DNA from: Entonaema liquescens
Lineage: Eukaryota > Ascomycota > Sordariomycetes > Xylariales > Xylariaceae
DNA: 64,000 nucleotides
Reading direction: 5' to 3'
Assembly (NCBI GenBank): GCA_902805475.1
Contig: CADCSX010000001.1
Coordinates: 682,001 to 746,000 of the forward strand
Positions 48,679-60,627 of the stretch are shown here, in pieces. Every line of letters starts with the position of its first letter. Positions within the stretch are counted from its first letter, which is position 1. A program made the position numbers and the translations under genes. Below the pieces are notes generated by a model. It was not told where the DNA came from. It was given only the letters and a program-made list of their open reading frames with translations, and did no database searches.

Positions 48679-51600
48679 TCAGACAATCTGAAAGTCACGA
48701 ATTGGGAGCTTCTCGATTCGTTCCCTCATCTCGTCCTGGCTTTCGCTTACGACTGCTCGTGAGACGATCCGATGCTCTTGTACGTCCTGTGCCCCGCCAA
48801 CTTGGGGCTTCACCTCTCTCAAGATGTAGTACACCGGCCACCCGTGGAAGAGGCAGAACATGTCGCCCCTGTCGATGTCAAGTGTCGTGGCAAGCCCTAT
48901 GAGACCTCTGTCCGTAGTAAAGAACTTCTTTCCGGCAAGTTCTCGTATTTCAAATTCCTCATCTATAAAGCCCTTGTTCATAGAATCTCGCACAGCGTCG
49001 AACGTCGAAACATCCCTCGGGGGATCACAATGTTTCAAAGTTAGTAAGCCCAGGACTTGTACATGCACTAGGTTTTTAAGGAAGTTCCCATCATTCTGTT
49101 GGCTTTTTGAATCCTCGGAATCATCGTGGAGGTTTAGGTTGAGAGTTCGCTCTTCCTGCCGTGAGTACCGCAAATACTTCGAAAGATCCTCAGCATTTCT
49201 CGGATGGTCTTCCGTGAGCTCCATCATGAAATCCACGAGCCTGTCTGTCCAATTAGGGCCGCTAAGGTCTGGTATTATACCTGTCCTGCAAATCACATCT
49301 ATCTCCATCCCGGAGCAAAACAGAGCTGTTGGAGTGGTAAAACAGTTGAGCGCGGGAGAGAGGGCAAGGTTATTCTGCTCTTTATACACCGGCGGATAGT
49401 TTCTTTCATCTGAGAGATATCCCTCGAGCGTCACTTTCTGGGAGTCTCTTCTGTTATGTAGGTCCGCATCAGAGTACTCAAAGTCGTAAACCCATGACGG
49501 GACATTGGTGGATCCCGGCTTGGATTCAATCAAGAGTGAAAAGTTTGCTGATATAACCTGTGGTTGGGAAGTCGAGTTATAGGAGCGTGCCGTTACGCGT
49601 CGGAATACGTCTTCAATAGACTCTTCGTAGTCTATATAAATCAGGCGGCCTAAGCTGCCAGGTAGAAGGGACTCCAATGCGAAGATCTTATCACGAGGAT
49701 TGGTTGCTTTGTATGAACTCGTTTGGCAAAGGAGGGATTGAAAGAATATATCCTCGCCACCTGGTCCCAAGTAGTTCTCGCCATGACCCGGGCGCAGATG
49801 CTGTAATAATCGCGCTCGACGGTGGCTCACCAAATAGGCCATCTGGTGCCTGAGGGCCAAGGCGAGAAACTTAGTGTCTATGATACGGTAATAATATTGA
49901 GTGATGCTATTTACAGATTACCATGCCAGCCCTTCCACGTAGATTACCCCACTAAAGCAGCTGTACGCAAGTGACTCAAAAATTACCGTATTTTAACATC
50001 TTGACTCAATTATCATACAATCAATTGTTTTGTACTTACATTAAGAGATAATTTCAAGTAATTAGTATATTTAAACTTTACTCTTCGAGGCGCATCGATT
50101 GATACTAGTTTTAATTAAACATAGTTTTATTTTTCACGAAATTAATTTACAAATAAAAAAAATCAATTTACAAATAGTTTTAACTAATTTATAAATAAAG
50201 TAATTTAAATAATAATATTTTAATAATTTATATTGTTTAAATTTTTATAAAATAAATAATTTAACGATATAATTTTCGTAAAATAATATCGTAATTTAAA
50301 AAAAATATTATTAAATATTTAAAAATTAATTTATAAATAAAAATAATTAATTTATAAATAATTATTTTTTAATTAAAAAAAATAATATTCGTAATTAAAT
50401 AATTTACGTTAATAATATTTTTAATATAAAATAAATACATTTATGTAATCGCCGTAACGAAACGCGTTTAACGATGTAAATATTTTTAAAATTAATTATA
50501 TTTTAAATAAAATTTAGTCGAATATTAATATTTATAAATAATTTTTTTTAAATATTTAAAATTTTTAAATTTCTAACTTTATTATAATAATACAATCGAT
50601 TATTAAAAGTTTAAATAAGTAAAATTAACTTGTAAATAATAAATAAACCTTAAATTCAAGCTTCTTATAAGTCTAAATAGTGGCATGTCATTTTACTAAT
50701 AATTATTAATCAATTTAGCGTGTCAGTCACTTACAGCCGTTCGGTGGGGTAATCTACGTGGAAAAGCTGGCAAGGTAATCTGTAAATAGCATCACTTATA
50801 ATATTTAGTACGTATTCCGTATAGCCCTCGTTTCCCGACACTATTGGTGAAGACTCGCATAGAACACAACGTAAAAGCACTTACCAGATGGTGGTCCGTC
50901 TACTTGATTCATAAACTTTGACTTCCCATCCCGAAGAAAGTTGGGCGCGGGCACGGCTTCTGCAGTTTCCAATGCCGCAGACAAGTCTCCGAATGAAAAG
51001 GCGTGACCTTGGAATAAGATGCACGGGTTCTCCGGAGGAAGAGCAGCTTCTTGTATCGTCCACACCCTCTCCCACCATTCTTGTGACATGATTACGTTCA
51101 AACAATGGTAGAGCATGGTTGCTAGTGCGCAATCTTTTTCAGAAGCATCCTCAGCCGATTTCAAAGTTGATGACAATCTGTGATATTCTTCGAGGATCCT
51201 GACAAGATCATACTGATCTATCGTATTCCCCATGAAGTTTTGCGGGAGGTGAGCAAAGACATCGCCTGGATCGCTAGAAATGGCTTGCTGTGGAGGGTTG
51301 ACTGGTTGTTCTTCTACTGTTCGACCGGACAACCAAATAGTAGTCCTTTTCGCTTTAGTGTAAATATCACGCATGAGGCGAACCTGATGCACCTTCTCGG
51401 CTGAATCTGATTGATTTATGCATATTGCATCGATCCAGATGGTCCTTGTGATGTGCTGGTCGCGCAGACCAGTAAGAATGTTGAAGAGGTTGTCGGTTAC
51501 CTGAAAGGGGTGTCCATCTACAGTGATATATTTCGGACTTCTGCTTTTCCCCCAGACATATGACAAAGCCTCGTCAATTTCCTCGGTACCTAAGTCGCAT

Positions 51601-52241
51601 ACCTCCAAGGAGCATTCGATCGGACATTCTTCGAACCCCGGAAGTATATGAAGGATGCGGATCCGGTTGGGTAGCATAGTCCCATCAATAGTACGCAGAG
51701 AGCAGCGACTATACTGGGAGATAATCTCTTCTGGCTTCCTCGTTAGTCCATAGCCATTAGTTGTAGATTGTCGTGATGCTGCTTTCTTCGACTCCTCATG
51801 TAGAGAATGTAAAAAGTTGATTTGCATAGGCAGGTCGCGTACGTCTGGGATTTGCTCCTTTGCCACGGGTATATGAAACACGTTCAAAACTTCGTAGATG
51901 GCCGAACTGATGATATCCGAGATGGCATATGTAGAGGCTTGATTACCTCTCCTGATTTTGTTCACCTTCTTCCACAACTCATGCAGATGGCTATTCTCTA
52001 CGAGGCTCGCTCTGGGCTCGTCTTTAAGTGAGCTTAAATCCGGTAAAACCTTGCACAGTTCATCAGATAGTTTGAGTGCATCAGACTTAAAAGCCTCGAG
52101 AGACTTCTCGATAAACTGAAACCGGCCATCTTGTTCGCAAAGATCGACAATGAAGTCTCCCTCGTCCTCTAACAACTGAACCAAGTTTATAGGCAATGTT
52201 TCGCCGTAAGCTTTGGATTGACTAAAATCATTCGTTGCCAT
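48679..52241 (-). CDS. HET-domain protein gene with a transposon in its intron
   Basis: Exon 1 (52241-50885) and exon 2 (49877-48679) together encode 851 residues in one frame. HET domain: ALSYVWG at 225-231, WIDAICINQ at 269-277, RDIYTKAKRTTIWLSG, and WWERVWTIQEAALP near 389-402, all canonical. The ~220-residue N-terminal extension is helical-looking and unassigned. The C-terminal half (exon 2) has the usual PRDKIFALESLL block, a variable region and GKKFFTTDRGLIGLA. The donor is G|GTAAGT at 50884 and the acceptor CATAG at 49878, giving a codon-split Asp (PPS-D-TKFLALALRHQMA). The intron is 1,007 bp because a 901-bp TIR transposon plus its 6-bp duplication lies inside; without it the intron would be 100 bp. 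Both exons are free of stops. Whether the gene is still spliced correctly is doubtful, because the insertion separates the TACTAA branch point from the acceptor. Confidence 0.85.
49898..50798. mobile_element. 901-bp TIR DNA transposon (non-autonomous)
   Basis: Terminal inverted repeats of about 70 bp: both ends read T(G/A)AGTGATGCTATTTACAG inward and stay near-identical past CCACGTAGATTACCCCAC, ending near a shared AGTGACT. The flanks carry a direct TAATAT (49892-49897 and 50799-50804), a likely 6-bp target duplication. The ~750-bp interior is about 85% A+T with no open frame, so it is a MITE-like or RIP-eroded element. Superfamily not assigned; termini could shift by one or two bases. Confidence 0.85.
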
Positions 52242-54364
52242 TCTGCTAAAGAATTAATGATCTTATCCTTGGGTTTGAAACTGACCTTGGAGTTTTGAGA
52301 ATTACAATCTCACAATAGGTTTTTTAAGAACATTAACCTTGGGCGCATTGTTGGGCTGATACATAATATATCTCGAAGTAACCCAAGCGCACCAGTCATC
52401 AAGTGACTTTTCAAGGCGGCTATGGTCAAATATGCTTATCAAATTGGCGAAACATCTAAGCCCCTGAGATGGCTTTAAAGGAGGCCTCGTACTCCCTGAT
52501 CGTGATGCAGAAAGATTCACGATTGCTACATTGCCGAATGACATTAACTACTCAGCTTCTTGCGATAACTAGCAGTCTTATTATTTGTTGATTGGGGATG
52601 TCGTGTTACCCTACTGCTTAGACGTCCGTGTCTAATCTGTCCATGGTTATTAGATATGGCAGTCCTACTACACAGTCATTTGACAGTTTTACCCAAATTA
52701 ACGTGATGTGACATTCTCAATGGATATTACTAACACTATCCATCCCATATTAGTCTATAGGTTTGAAATACTTGTGGGATGGTTGCATGGGTGATAGGGG
52801 TTACCGAATCTTTATCTCTGAAATATTTATGAACTGACTCCAGTGGCACTCTCTAAACGAATAAGCAAGGCCGCTGGCTTTCCTGCCGAAGCTACCATAT
52901 GCTATTATTTCAGCCGTTCCAACGCTGGGCGTAGCATAGGAACGTGGATCTGGCGGAAAAGGTCTTTGACATAATACCATGTCTCTCTATCTCGGAAGGT
53001 AATGTTTCTAGCTTATAAGGCCTAAAAGCAACTCGATCTTTCACCCGGGGTCTTGGGACGCCAAAGCCTCGTAGCTCAATGGTACTATCACGAGCTTTCT
53101 TCTGAGTGCCGATATGCGCACTTTCCTTGTTTGAGCTCCCCCGGCCCTATTCACACTAGTGTATGCTAGTAGGGTCACTGGACTGCTACGTGTATGTAGG
53201 GCTCTAGGATTGTGATAAAGTCGCTGAAGGCCAGAAGACTGAGTTTTTTTTTCTCTTTCTTTCTTTTTCTCTTTTTTCCTTTTCTCTTTTCTTTTTGTAA
53301 AATCTTTCTCGCAAGTCCTTTTTTCCCTTTTGGTCACAGGTTTCTCTCTCTCTTTTTCTCCCTCTCTTCTTAGTCCCTTCTTGATACGGGTTCAAATCCA
53401 AGTTCCCCAGTAATTTTGACGTACACAAAAAAATAGGAAACCATCAAAACTTCAATATAGCTTTTCCCTAAAGCCCCTCTTTTGCGCCTTTTAAGTGTCT
53501 CGTCTAAATAGCACCGTCTAACCACTATGAATCAGAGGCGCTACTAGTATTGGGACTTGACTTTTTCTGGAAGAGCTACCATATACATAGAAAAGGGTTT
53601 GATTACGGCCTGTTTATAGCCACAATAGTTTGGATATTATGTCTACGAACCAAACGTTACTGAGGGCGCACGCTCGCTGTAAATTTTCAACCTTTTAGAA
53701 ATTCCGCAGGGTCCAGACCTTCGCACGCATCCATAACCCAAGATTGAAGCCACTCTAGTTGCCTGCAGTCCTTATATTACTGCACCGATACTCCTCGAAC
53801 TCGGGGCTGTGCCGCCCAGATTAGAGCGTGCGAGGAGCTTGGTATCTTGACGGGACCTGAGGGCCAGGTAACCGGAAACCACCAAATGTAGAGAATAACG
53901 TGAATATATGTAAATGAAGAGGCTTCCCTAGCCCTACTATCGCCTCGGGGCGCGCTTACGCAACTTAAATCGAGAAGGATGTAAGTTTTGGTTCCAGTGC
54001 GAAAACATAGTATAAGTGGATGAGGCCAAAATGAGTTGAAACCTCACACCCGCATCCCCTGCCAGCGCTAAAGCCGTCAGTCATAATACGTCTGACGGCG
54101 ATTCTTGGCTGCTCAAACAGTATATCAAAAGCACGGCGCGTTGGAAGTTAAAGTGTCATGTAGCTGACAAGAGGTGGCTCGATGTAAAGAAGAAACTTCG
54201 GCAGCACCAATAAAACCCAAAGTATTTTATTCCGGGAGAGTCCCCTAGGCAAGCCCGTTTGCATCACGCTTTCGGATAAAGAAATGCTGGCTATGCTAGA
54301 GGTTATATGCGTCTGACGACTTTTCGATCGGGCACCTAACTCAATACATACGCAGCATGTCAGG
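52242..54364. other. Intergenic upstream of HET gene
   Basis: A short open frame (52302-52544, minus, 80 codons) just upstream of the HET gene has no recognisable motif. A long pyrimidine tract lies at 53.24-53.38 kb. The rest shows no coding signal. Confidence 0.5.
53241..53380. repeat. Pyrimidine-rich (CTTT)n-like tract
   Basis: About 140 bp almost entirely C and T with CTTT/CTCT units. The Lys/Arg/Glu-rich minus-strand frames over it are artefacts of this composition. Confidence 0.75.
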
Positions 54365-56289
54365 AAGCGCAGCGCATTGATTTAGATCTTCCATTGCTGC
54401 TATGATACGTCACTTGTCGTAGAAAAGGACGCTCTCCGCGCTTGCGATCTTGGTTATACCTAAATTGCGAATGCGAAAAAAAGGGGTAATCTTGAAATAG
54501 CATCACTCTTTAAAAGCCTCCCCGGTCCTTATTAAGTCTTCGCGACACCGAACGGATATATAGCGAGCTAATTACCCGTATCTTTTTAAGTTACTTATAT
54601 AAGTATATATAATTTACCTAACAAGCAAACATAGCATTATACGGAAACTCTTAAACGCGAACGGCTGCGCAACGAATTTGCTATAAAAAATTCATTGTTA
54701 TTATAATATACCACATGCTATAAAAACCAACGCTTTTTGAGCTTGCGATCTTGGTTATGCCTAAACTGTGAGTGTGAGAAAAGGGGTAACTATTAGGCAA
54801 CCTTAAATCTTTATTTCAAAAGCCTCCCCGATACTTATTGGGCCTTTGCAATATCGAGCGTATATGTAATCAGTTAATTACCCTTATCCTTCTAAGTTAT
54901 CTATAGATATAGCCTGACGAGCAAAGTTGGCACTATACGAAGAAAACCCCTTAGTGCGAATGGTTGCGAAGCGTATTTGCTTTAGATTTTTCTTTGTTGC
55001 TATGATACGTTACTTGTTGTAGAGAAGGGCGTTCTCTGCGCTTATAATCTTGGTTATGCTTAAACCGTAAGTGTAAGAAAAAGGGGTAACGGTTAGGCAG
55101 CCTTAAATATCTATATTAAAAGCCTTCCCGATACTTATTAGGCCTTCGCAATATAGAGCGGATATGTAACGAGCTAACTACTTGCATACTTCTAAATTAC
55201 CTATATATATATATATATATATCCTGGGGAGCAAAAACCCCTTGGGGCGAACGGCGGCGCAGCGCATTTGCTTTAGACTTTCTATTGCTGTTATGGTACA
55301 CCACGTGCTGTAGAGACAGCCGCCTTCCGCGCTTATAATCTTGGTTATGCCTATATTATAGATGTAAGAAAAAGAGGTAATTGCTAGGTAGCCTCAGATA
55401 TTTACTACCAAACCCTCCCCGACATTTACCGGGCCTTCACAATGTTGGGCGGATATACGACGGGCTAGTTACTTGTGTTTCTTTAGGTTACCTATATACA
55501 GTCTGGCAAGTAAAGTTGGTATTATGTGAAAACCCCTTGGCGCGAACGGTTGCGTAGCGCACTTACTTTGGATTTTCTATTGCTGCTATGGTACACTACG
55601 TGCCGTAAAGACGGGCGCTTTCCGAGCTTGCAATCTTAGTTATTGTCACGAGGCAAACCAGAAGGTAAGGACACAACTTCGTTGTTCCGCAAGGAACTCT
55701 AACTAAGGTAGCTCTGAAGTCAGAGCTATACATATAAAACAGCTTCTTTGTTCTAAGGGGTTCTCAAGTGAGACCCCTGACAGTTATACCTAAACCATGG
55801 GTAAAAAAAAAGGTAACTGCTAAGTAGCTTTAGATTTTTACTTTAAACACCTCCTTAATATTTGCCAGGCTTTTATAATGTCGGGCGGATATACGATAAG
55901 CTAAGCATTTATATCTTTCCAAGTTACTTAAATATATAATCCGACGAGCTATATAAAAACCCTTTAACGCAAATAGTTACGTAGCGTATTCATTTTAAAC
56001 TTTCTATTATTACTATAATATATTACGTATTGTAAAAACATGCACTTTCCGCATTTACGATCTTAGTTATACTTAAACCGTAAGTGTAAAAAAAAAGGGT
56101 AACTATTAAACAACTTCAAATCTTTATTTCAAAAACTTCCCTAATACTTACCGGGCTTTCGTAACGTTACGCAGATATGCGATAAGTTAATTACCCGTAT
56201 TCCTCTAAGTTATTTAAATGTATGTAGTCCGACAAGCAAAGGTAACGCCATGCGGAAACTTCTTGGCATCAACAATTACGCAGCATCAA
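54365..56289. repeat. Tandem satellite, ~295-bp unit x ~6.5
   Basis: The anchor phrase ATCTTGGTTAT(G/A)C recurs at about 54447, 54748, 55047, 55338, 55633 and 56069, i.e. spacings of ~301, 299, 291, 294 and (after removing an inserted 144 bp) 292. Other shared blocks are AAAAAGGGGTAAC, AAAGCCTCCCCGATACTTA and GCGAACGGTTGCGTAGCGCA. Copies differ mostly by C/T and G/A transitions, and the rightmost copies are the most AT-shifted. One copy carries a (TA)n run near 55.2 kb. No coding potential. Confidence 0.92.
55644..55782 (+). mobile_element. 139-bp LTR-like element, copy 1
   Basis: Begins TGTCACGAGG and ends CCCCTGACA; flanked on both sides by GTTAT, a perfect 5-bp target duplication. It sits inside a satellite unit, so it inserted after the array formed. 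Internal hallmarks shared with copies 2 and 3: GTTGTTCCGCAAGGAACTC, an AGCTCTGAAG..AGAGCT hairpin and TCTCAAGTGAGA near the end. Termini TG...CA and 5-bp duplications fit a solo LTR of a tiny (TRIM/SMART-like) retrotransposon; a MITE is the alternative. Confidence 0.9.
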
Positions 56290-56671
56290 GGTGCGCGCGA
56301 TACAGAGAATAGAAATGCGACTCTCGGGGAGGGCTCAGGAAGCCGAAGTTCCTCGAAGTCGAGAGTATCCTTGGTTAAGGGGTAGGTCTCCGGCACGGGT
56401 GGAGTCGGCTCGGACCCGCGCCGACAATTGAGGTGGAGAACGAAACCAGGCTCGCGGGTTGGGATTTTTGACATTGGCGCAGGTTACCATAACCCAGACT
56501 CAATAGAAACCTCAGACAAATTACATCAGTGTCTACCGCGGACTGCCGATCGCGAGGCGAAAACACGCAGACGCGGGTAATAAGACTCAAAGTATAATTT
56601 TCGCCTGTATACGAAGTTTTCGTGCCCTTACGCTGCGGATTCCTACGCTGCTTGCAAGCCCGGATGGTAAC
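56290..56671. other. Unique sequence between satellite and element copy 2
   Basis: GC-richer 380-bp block. The two minus-strand open frames here (62 and 103 codons) have no motif. It ends with GTAAC, the target duplication of copy 2. Confidence 0.5.
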
Positions 56672-56809
56672 TGTCAGGGATCTCACTTGAGATCCCGCAG
56701 AAAAAAGAACTTGTTTAGTATGAATAGCTCTAGCTTTAGAGCTATCTTAATTAGAGTTCCTTGCGGAATAACGAAGTTGTTTCCTCACCTTTTGGTCCAC
56801 CTCCCGACA
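56672..56809 (-). mobile_element. 139-bp-family LTR-like element, copy 2
   Basis: 138 bp in inverted orientation: plus-strand ends are TGTCAGGGATCTC and CCTCCCGACA, flanked by GTAAC on both sides (56667-56671 and 56810-56814). The body matches copies 1 and 3 after reverse complementation. Confidence 0.9.
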
Positions 56810-57530
56810 GTAACTATCGTGTATTAGCTGCCGGCACAAAATTTGAACCAATACGCTTCTTAGCAGCTTAGTTTAACCCCAAACCGGTGTCGCGATCTTC
56901 TAGTAACGAATGTGGTAGGGTTACCTCATAGGGTTCCCTTCTGAAAGTATGCAGGTTAGGAAAACCTACGCCCTGGGATTTTACATATTTGATTTAGGCA
57001 ATTCCAGAAATAAAACCAGGAAGCGGAACTCGGGCATATAAATAAAGGCTGTGGACCTTCTACTCAATAGGTTTCGTCAGCGTCGGTCCTATATAGAGGC
57101 ATTCCATATTAACTAAACCGACCCCTAACTCCTTTTCCAGCGTGCAAGAGCAGTTCTACGCTTTAAACTGCACTTGAATAAAAGTTCCCTATGCCGTGGC
57201 CGAGTAGTTCCCCGGGTTTTCAGGTAACCATGCAGTATGCTCTCCTATAGTACATAGAGAAACCTGCACGGCACGCCCCTTTCTTTGCGATTTAATCGTC
57301 TCTATTGCATGTGTCCTAAATCAAATAGTGTAGTCTTGTTGTGATACCGCTAAATTCCATGGTGGCTAGTTATACATTACCGCCTACTAGAGCCCGGAAT
57401 AGGGGTGACCATTAAGATACTCACAACCCCGGACTATTTTCGAGAGCGAAGCATTAATTCATTACTTGCATGCTTTGTTCAACTGAACGGCATCGTTCTC
57501 TGCTGAAGAGAGTGTCTGCGGAAGAGTTTC
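56810..57530. other. Unique sequence between element copies 2 and 3
   Basis: About 720 bp with no coding signal, bounded by the GTAAC and GTTTC target duplications. Confidence 0.55.
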
Positions 57531-57669
57531 TGCTGCGGGATGAACCATGGTTTGGGGAAACAACCTCGTTGTTCCGCAAGGAACTCTTACTAAGGTAGCT
57601 CTGAATCTAGAGTTATATATATTAAACATGTTCTTTCTTGTCGGGGGGTCTCACTTGAGACTTCTGACA
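57531..57669 (+). mobile_element. 139-bp LTR-like element, copy 3
   Basis: Same family and orientation as copy 1. The left end has drifted (TGCTGCGGGATG) but the right end keeps TTCTGACA. Flanked by GTTTC on both sides (57526-57530 and 57670-57674), which confirms the boundaries. Confidence 0.88.
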
Positions 57670-59686
57670 GTTTCGTATATCCAGCAATGTCTGCCTTAAG
57701 GAGGAACCACAATATATCTAGCTCCTACGGCTGGATGGGCAGCCAAACTTCACTTTGGTGTCTAATCCTCTTAGGAATACACATTGATGAGCTGCTTGCA
57801 CGCTGCAGGTGATGTCGGCGAGGTTTCTCCAGTCGCGAATCCTGAAGGGCCGCCAACCGCAGGCGTGGAAAACTATCAGAGTAGGCGAACAATGAAGACC
57901 ACACAACGAAACCAGAATTGTCGAATGGGAATTACGCCTTTGGGAGGTGTGGTGTGTCCGAGCTCGCCAGCGCTGGTAGTTTTGCCGGCTAGACGATTTT
58001 CGCTACATCGATTCCTCTCCTTTCGAGATCCGGTTTACTCCTAACCGCATTTTTGGCGAAGGCGCAATAGTGCAAGGGCAAAAGGAATGTTTCCGACAAG
58101 AGAGACACGAAAACGAATAGTTTCGAGTCGGCCGACGTCCTACGGTAATAGGGGAAACATTAGAATTTATCGACACGGAACTCGAGACAAGGCGGGAGCC
58201 ACTCGCGACCTCTCTCGGCTATCGTTATGCTAACATTTGCTTTGGATTTGTGCGTGTCTTGGGGTATCATACTATCCGCTCATCCGAAGAATTATTCATT
58301 TCTTGTCCGCCCATGGTTTAAACATGGTACATAGCTAGTTAGCCGGCGAGAGCTCCAGTTCTAAACTATCCGAACGCCTTCCCGTCAGAGCACAATAGTT
58401 AGAGATGGTAAGGGAGGCGGTAAGTTACGTCCGGTATCCTACATGACTTCATGACGTTAGACTGGTGAAAAACGTAAGAAGTTTCTCTTCACGCACGAGC
58501 CACGGTCACAAGGTGTCTTTGGCATGGTAGCATCTGAGGAGCACAAACCATCCGATGTGGAATAATAGTACCTATCTTAACTTGGTCAAAAGCATCTACT
58601 ACACGAGCACCACGGCATGGTCTATCTGATCCTTTTCCGCGTAGAGTTGCTTTCTTTTCTTTAGCTCTCCCTAAGGGTTCTCCAACACGCCGTCCCGTAT
58701 TCTCAACATTCTATGAGACATTAATGCATAACGTAATCCAGCCTGGGTTGACAGCCTTCAACCACTCATGAGCCGAATATCACCGCTAGTCTTCAGCCAC
58801 GTAGTGATCTGGTGCCACTTCTAAGTCACGCTATTATTCTGCAGGTTTCTGAGTTGGTAACGATACAATCGACCCACTCAGTTCAGGTGAAATGACATAT
58901 ACGTTTTCACGGCACGGACCACATAAACCAATATTATAGGGGCTTATTGTCTCTTCTCTCTTCTATCTCAAATCCGTATTTGTCAATAATATCTCTGTTT
59001 GTCACTAGCTTACGGCAATTGCGATCCTGCGCTATTCGCATCAATACTCCGTTCGCTCCGTACCGCAAAGTTATTCATACCCCTTGCTATAGCATTTTCT
59101 GAAAGTAGCCTCTTGTGAATTGTCCGTTTTACGGCTGGTATAGCCAAGCAATGTCCGTGCTGGAGAAGTTCAATTCGTGTTGATAGATGTAACGTACCAG
59201 CGTGGTTGTTTATACCAATCCTTCCGTCAATATAGTCCGGGGATCAGGGGCTAAAAATATAATAAACTATACGACTAGTACGAGGCGGCTGCTTATGACT
59301 GCCGATCCGCGGCTGAGGTGACCGGACGCCTCGTCGTGTTGAGCTGGCGACGTATACTCGGCCAATGAGATCGCTACAGGAGTCTCGAAAAGGTAACTTA
59401 GCGGTGTCGATCCCTGCTCCGCCTCAACGAGATCTCTTGCCAGCACGTCTGCTGCGGAGCGCTAAACGACGTTCCTAACCTAGTCGAAGCATCATGGAAG
59501 GAAGTTATAGAATTCGATGAAGATAAATAGAAGTTCGTCTGCTGTTGAAATGTCATACTCATCATCATCATCATCATCATCAACATCACCAACAACAACA
59601 ATCACTCAACACCCATCTACTCTACCAAACCAACCAATCTACTTCTAAGATCTAATCTTAATAAACTTCTTACCCCAACCATCAAA
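57670..59686. other. Intergenic, no gene seen
   Basis: No supported gene. Short overlapping frames near 57.7-58.0 kb and 59.4-59.6 kb lack motifs. The last ~100 bp form a CAT/CAA- and pyrimidine-rich leader just upstream of the secreted-protein start codon. Confidence 0.55.
59559..59604. repeat. CAT/CAA trinucleotide repeat in a 5' leader
   Basis: About seven CAT units then CAACATCACCAACAACAACA, 80-125 bp upstream of the secreted-protein ATG. CAA-rich unstructured leaders are common on strongly expressed fungal mRNAs; this is inference. Confidence 0.75.
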
Positions 59687-60085
59687 ATGAAGTCCTTCAC
59701 CATCGCCACCGTCGCTGCCGCCCTTGCCTCTTCGGCCGCGGCTCTCCCCAAGCAGCCCGCCCAGGCTAGAGTCAACCTGATGACCATCAACCACCCGGTC
59801 AGCGGCAAGCACTCCCAGCAGCTGGTCAGCATCGACCTGGCGACCCTCAGCCACCAGGAGAACCTGCCGATCACCGGCTTAGCCATCGACAGCGTCTCCA
59901 TCACGGTGCCCTCGGCTCCGGGCACCCCCGCCGTCAGCAAGGACGACATCGTCTGCCAGCGCTACCAGGACCAGTACGGCGTCCAGCGCGGCAGCGCGGC
60001 CTTCACCACCGCCAAGAACGCCTCCATCAGCACCAACTCGGTCGACTTCGGCTACGTCCTCTGCTATGTCAAGGCCGCCGCCTAA
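59687..60085 (+). CDS. Small secreted protein, unknown family
   Basis: 132 residues, single exon, ATG in good context (CAAAATGAAG). Residues 1-19 are a classic secretory signal (Lys-Ser, hydrophobic Ala-rich core, AAALP cleavage region). The mature ~112 residues are Ser/Thr/Val/Ala-rich with two Cys only (in IVCQRYQDQ and VLCYVK), which could form one disulfide, and one N-glycosylation site (NAS). Codon third positions are strongly C-rich, unlike any other gene in the window, suggesting high expression. I do not recognise the family; candidates are a cell-surface protein or effector-like protein, without evidence for either. Confidence 0.88.
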   Translation: MKSFTIATVAAALASSAAALPKQPAQARVNLMTINHPVSGKHSQQLVSIDLATLSHQENLPITGLAIDSVSITVPSAPGTPAVSKDDIVCQRYQDQYGVQRGSAAFTTAKNASISTNSVDFGYVLCYVKAAA

Positions 60086-60627
60086 GTGCGTGCATGCATG
60101 GGTTACTGAGCAGACATCATGATAGAGCTTGAGTCTCTAACGATCGGGATAGATAATTGGGTTATTACATATGGCATCTACATTGCATTGCATATAGCAT
60201 CTGGTTTTTAGCGACATCACGTTCCTTACATACACTTGGCATATAGATAAAGATTTGATTTCAGGGGCTCGGGCCTTTGCATCATATATAATATATATGT
60301 ACCTATATATTCGGTCCACCATATGAATATTCGTTTCTCTATTCTCCATGAACTTTCCTGTGATATGATAAGAATTGTGAAGCTATTTCCTCTTCAATTA
60401 AAAATTCCGGTTTGTATGAAGCTCTTGTTGCGATTCGGTGAACGCCGCCACTAGTTCCCTTTTCGTAGTAGACATGTTTTTCAAGCTCTGCTTCTCAAGG
60501 ATGTCTTAATAGAACCGGCAGAACCGCGGCATACTACTTATTAACTCCACACCGCTTCCCCGCAATGGTTCGCCGCGTGTCCCTAGTACACTGAGACATA
60601 GTTGCTAATAAAACATTTTCTTTCATC
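60086..60627. other. Intergenic, 3' flank and tRNA upstream region
   Basis: AT-rich sequence with TATA-like runs near 60.28-60.31 kb, then the ~50 bp leading into the tRNA. No coding signal. Confidence 0.6.

Noticed and set aside
53066..53410. A-box-like (TAGCTCAATGG) and B-box-like (GGTTCAAATCC) sequences suggesting a tRNA or SINE
   Set aside because: They are more than 300 bp apart, separated by a pyrimidine tract, and the T and D arms do not fold.
53041..53428. Lys/Glu-rich minus-strand frames resembling charged coiled coils
   Set aside because: Pure translation of the CTTT-rich tract; no start context, introns or conservation evidence.
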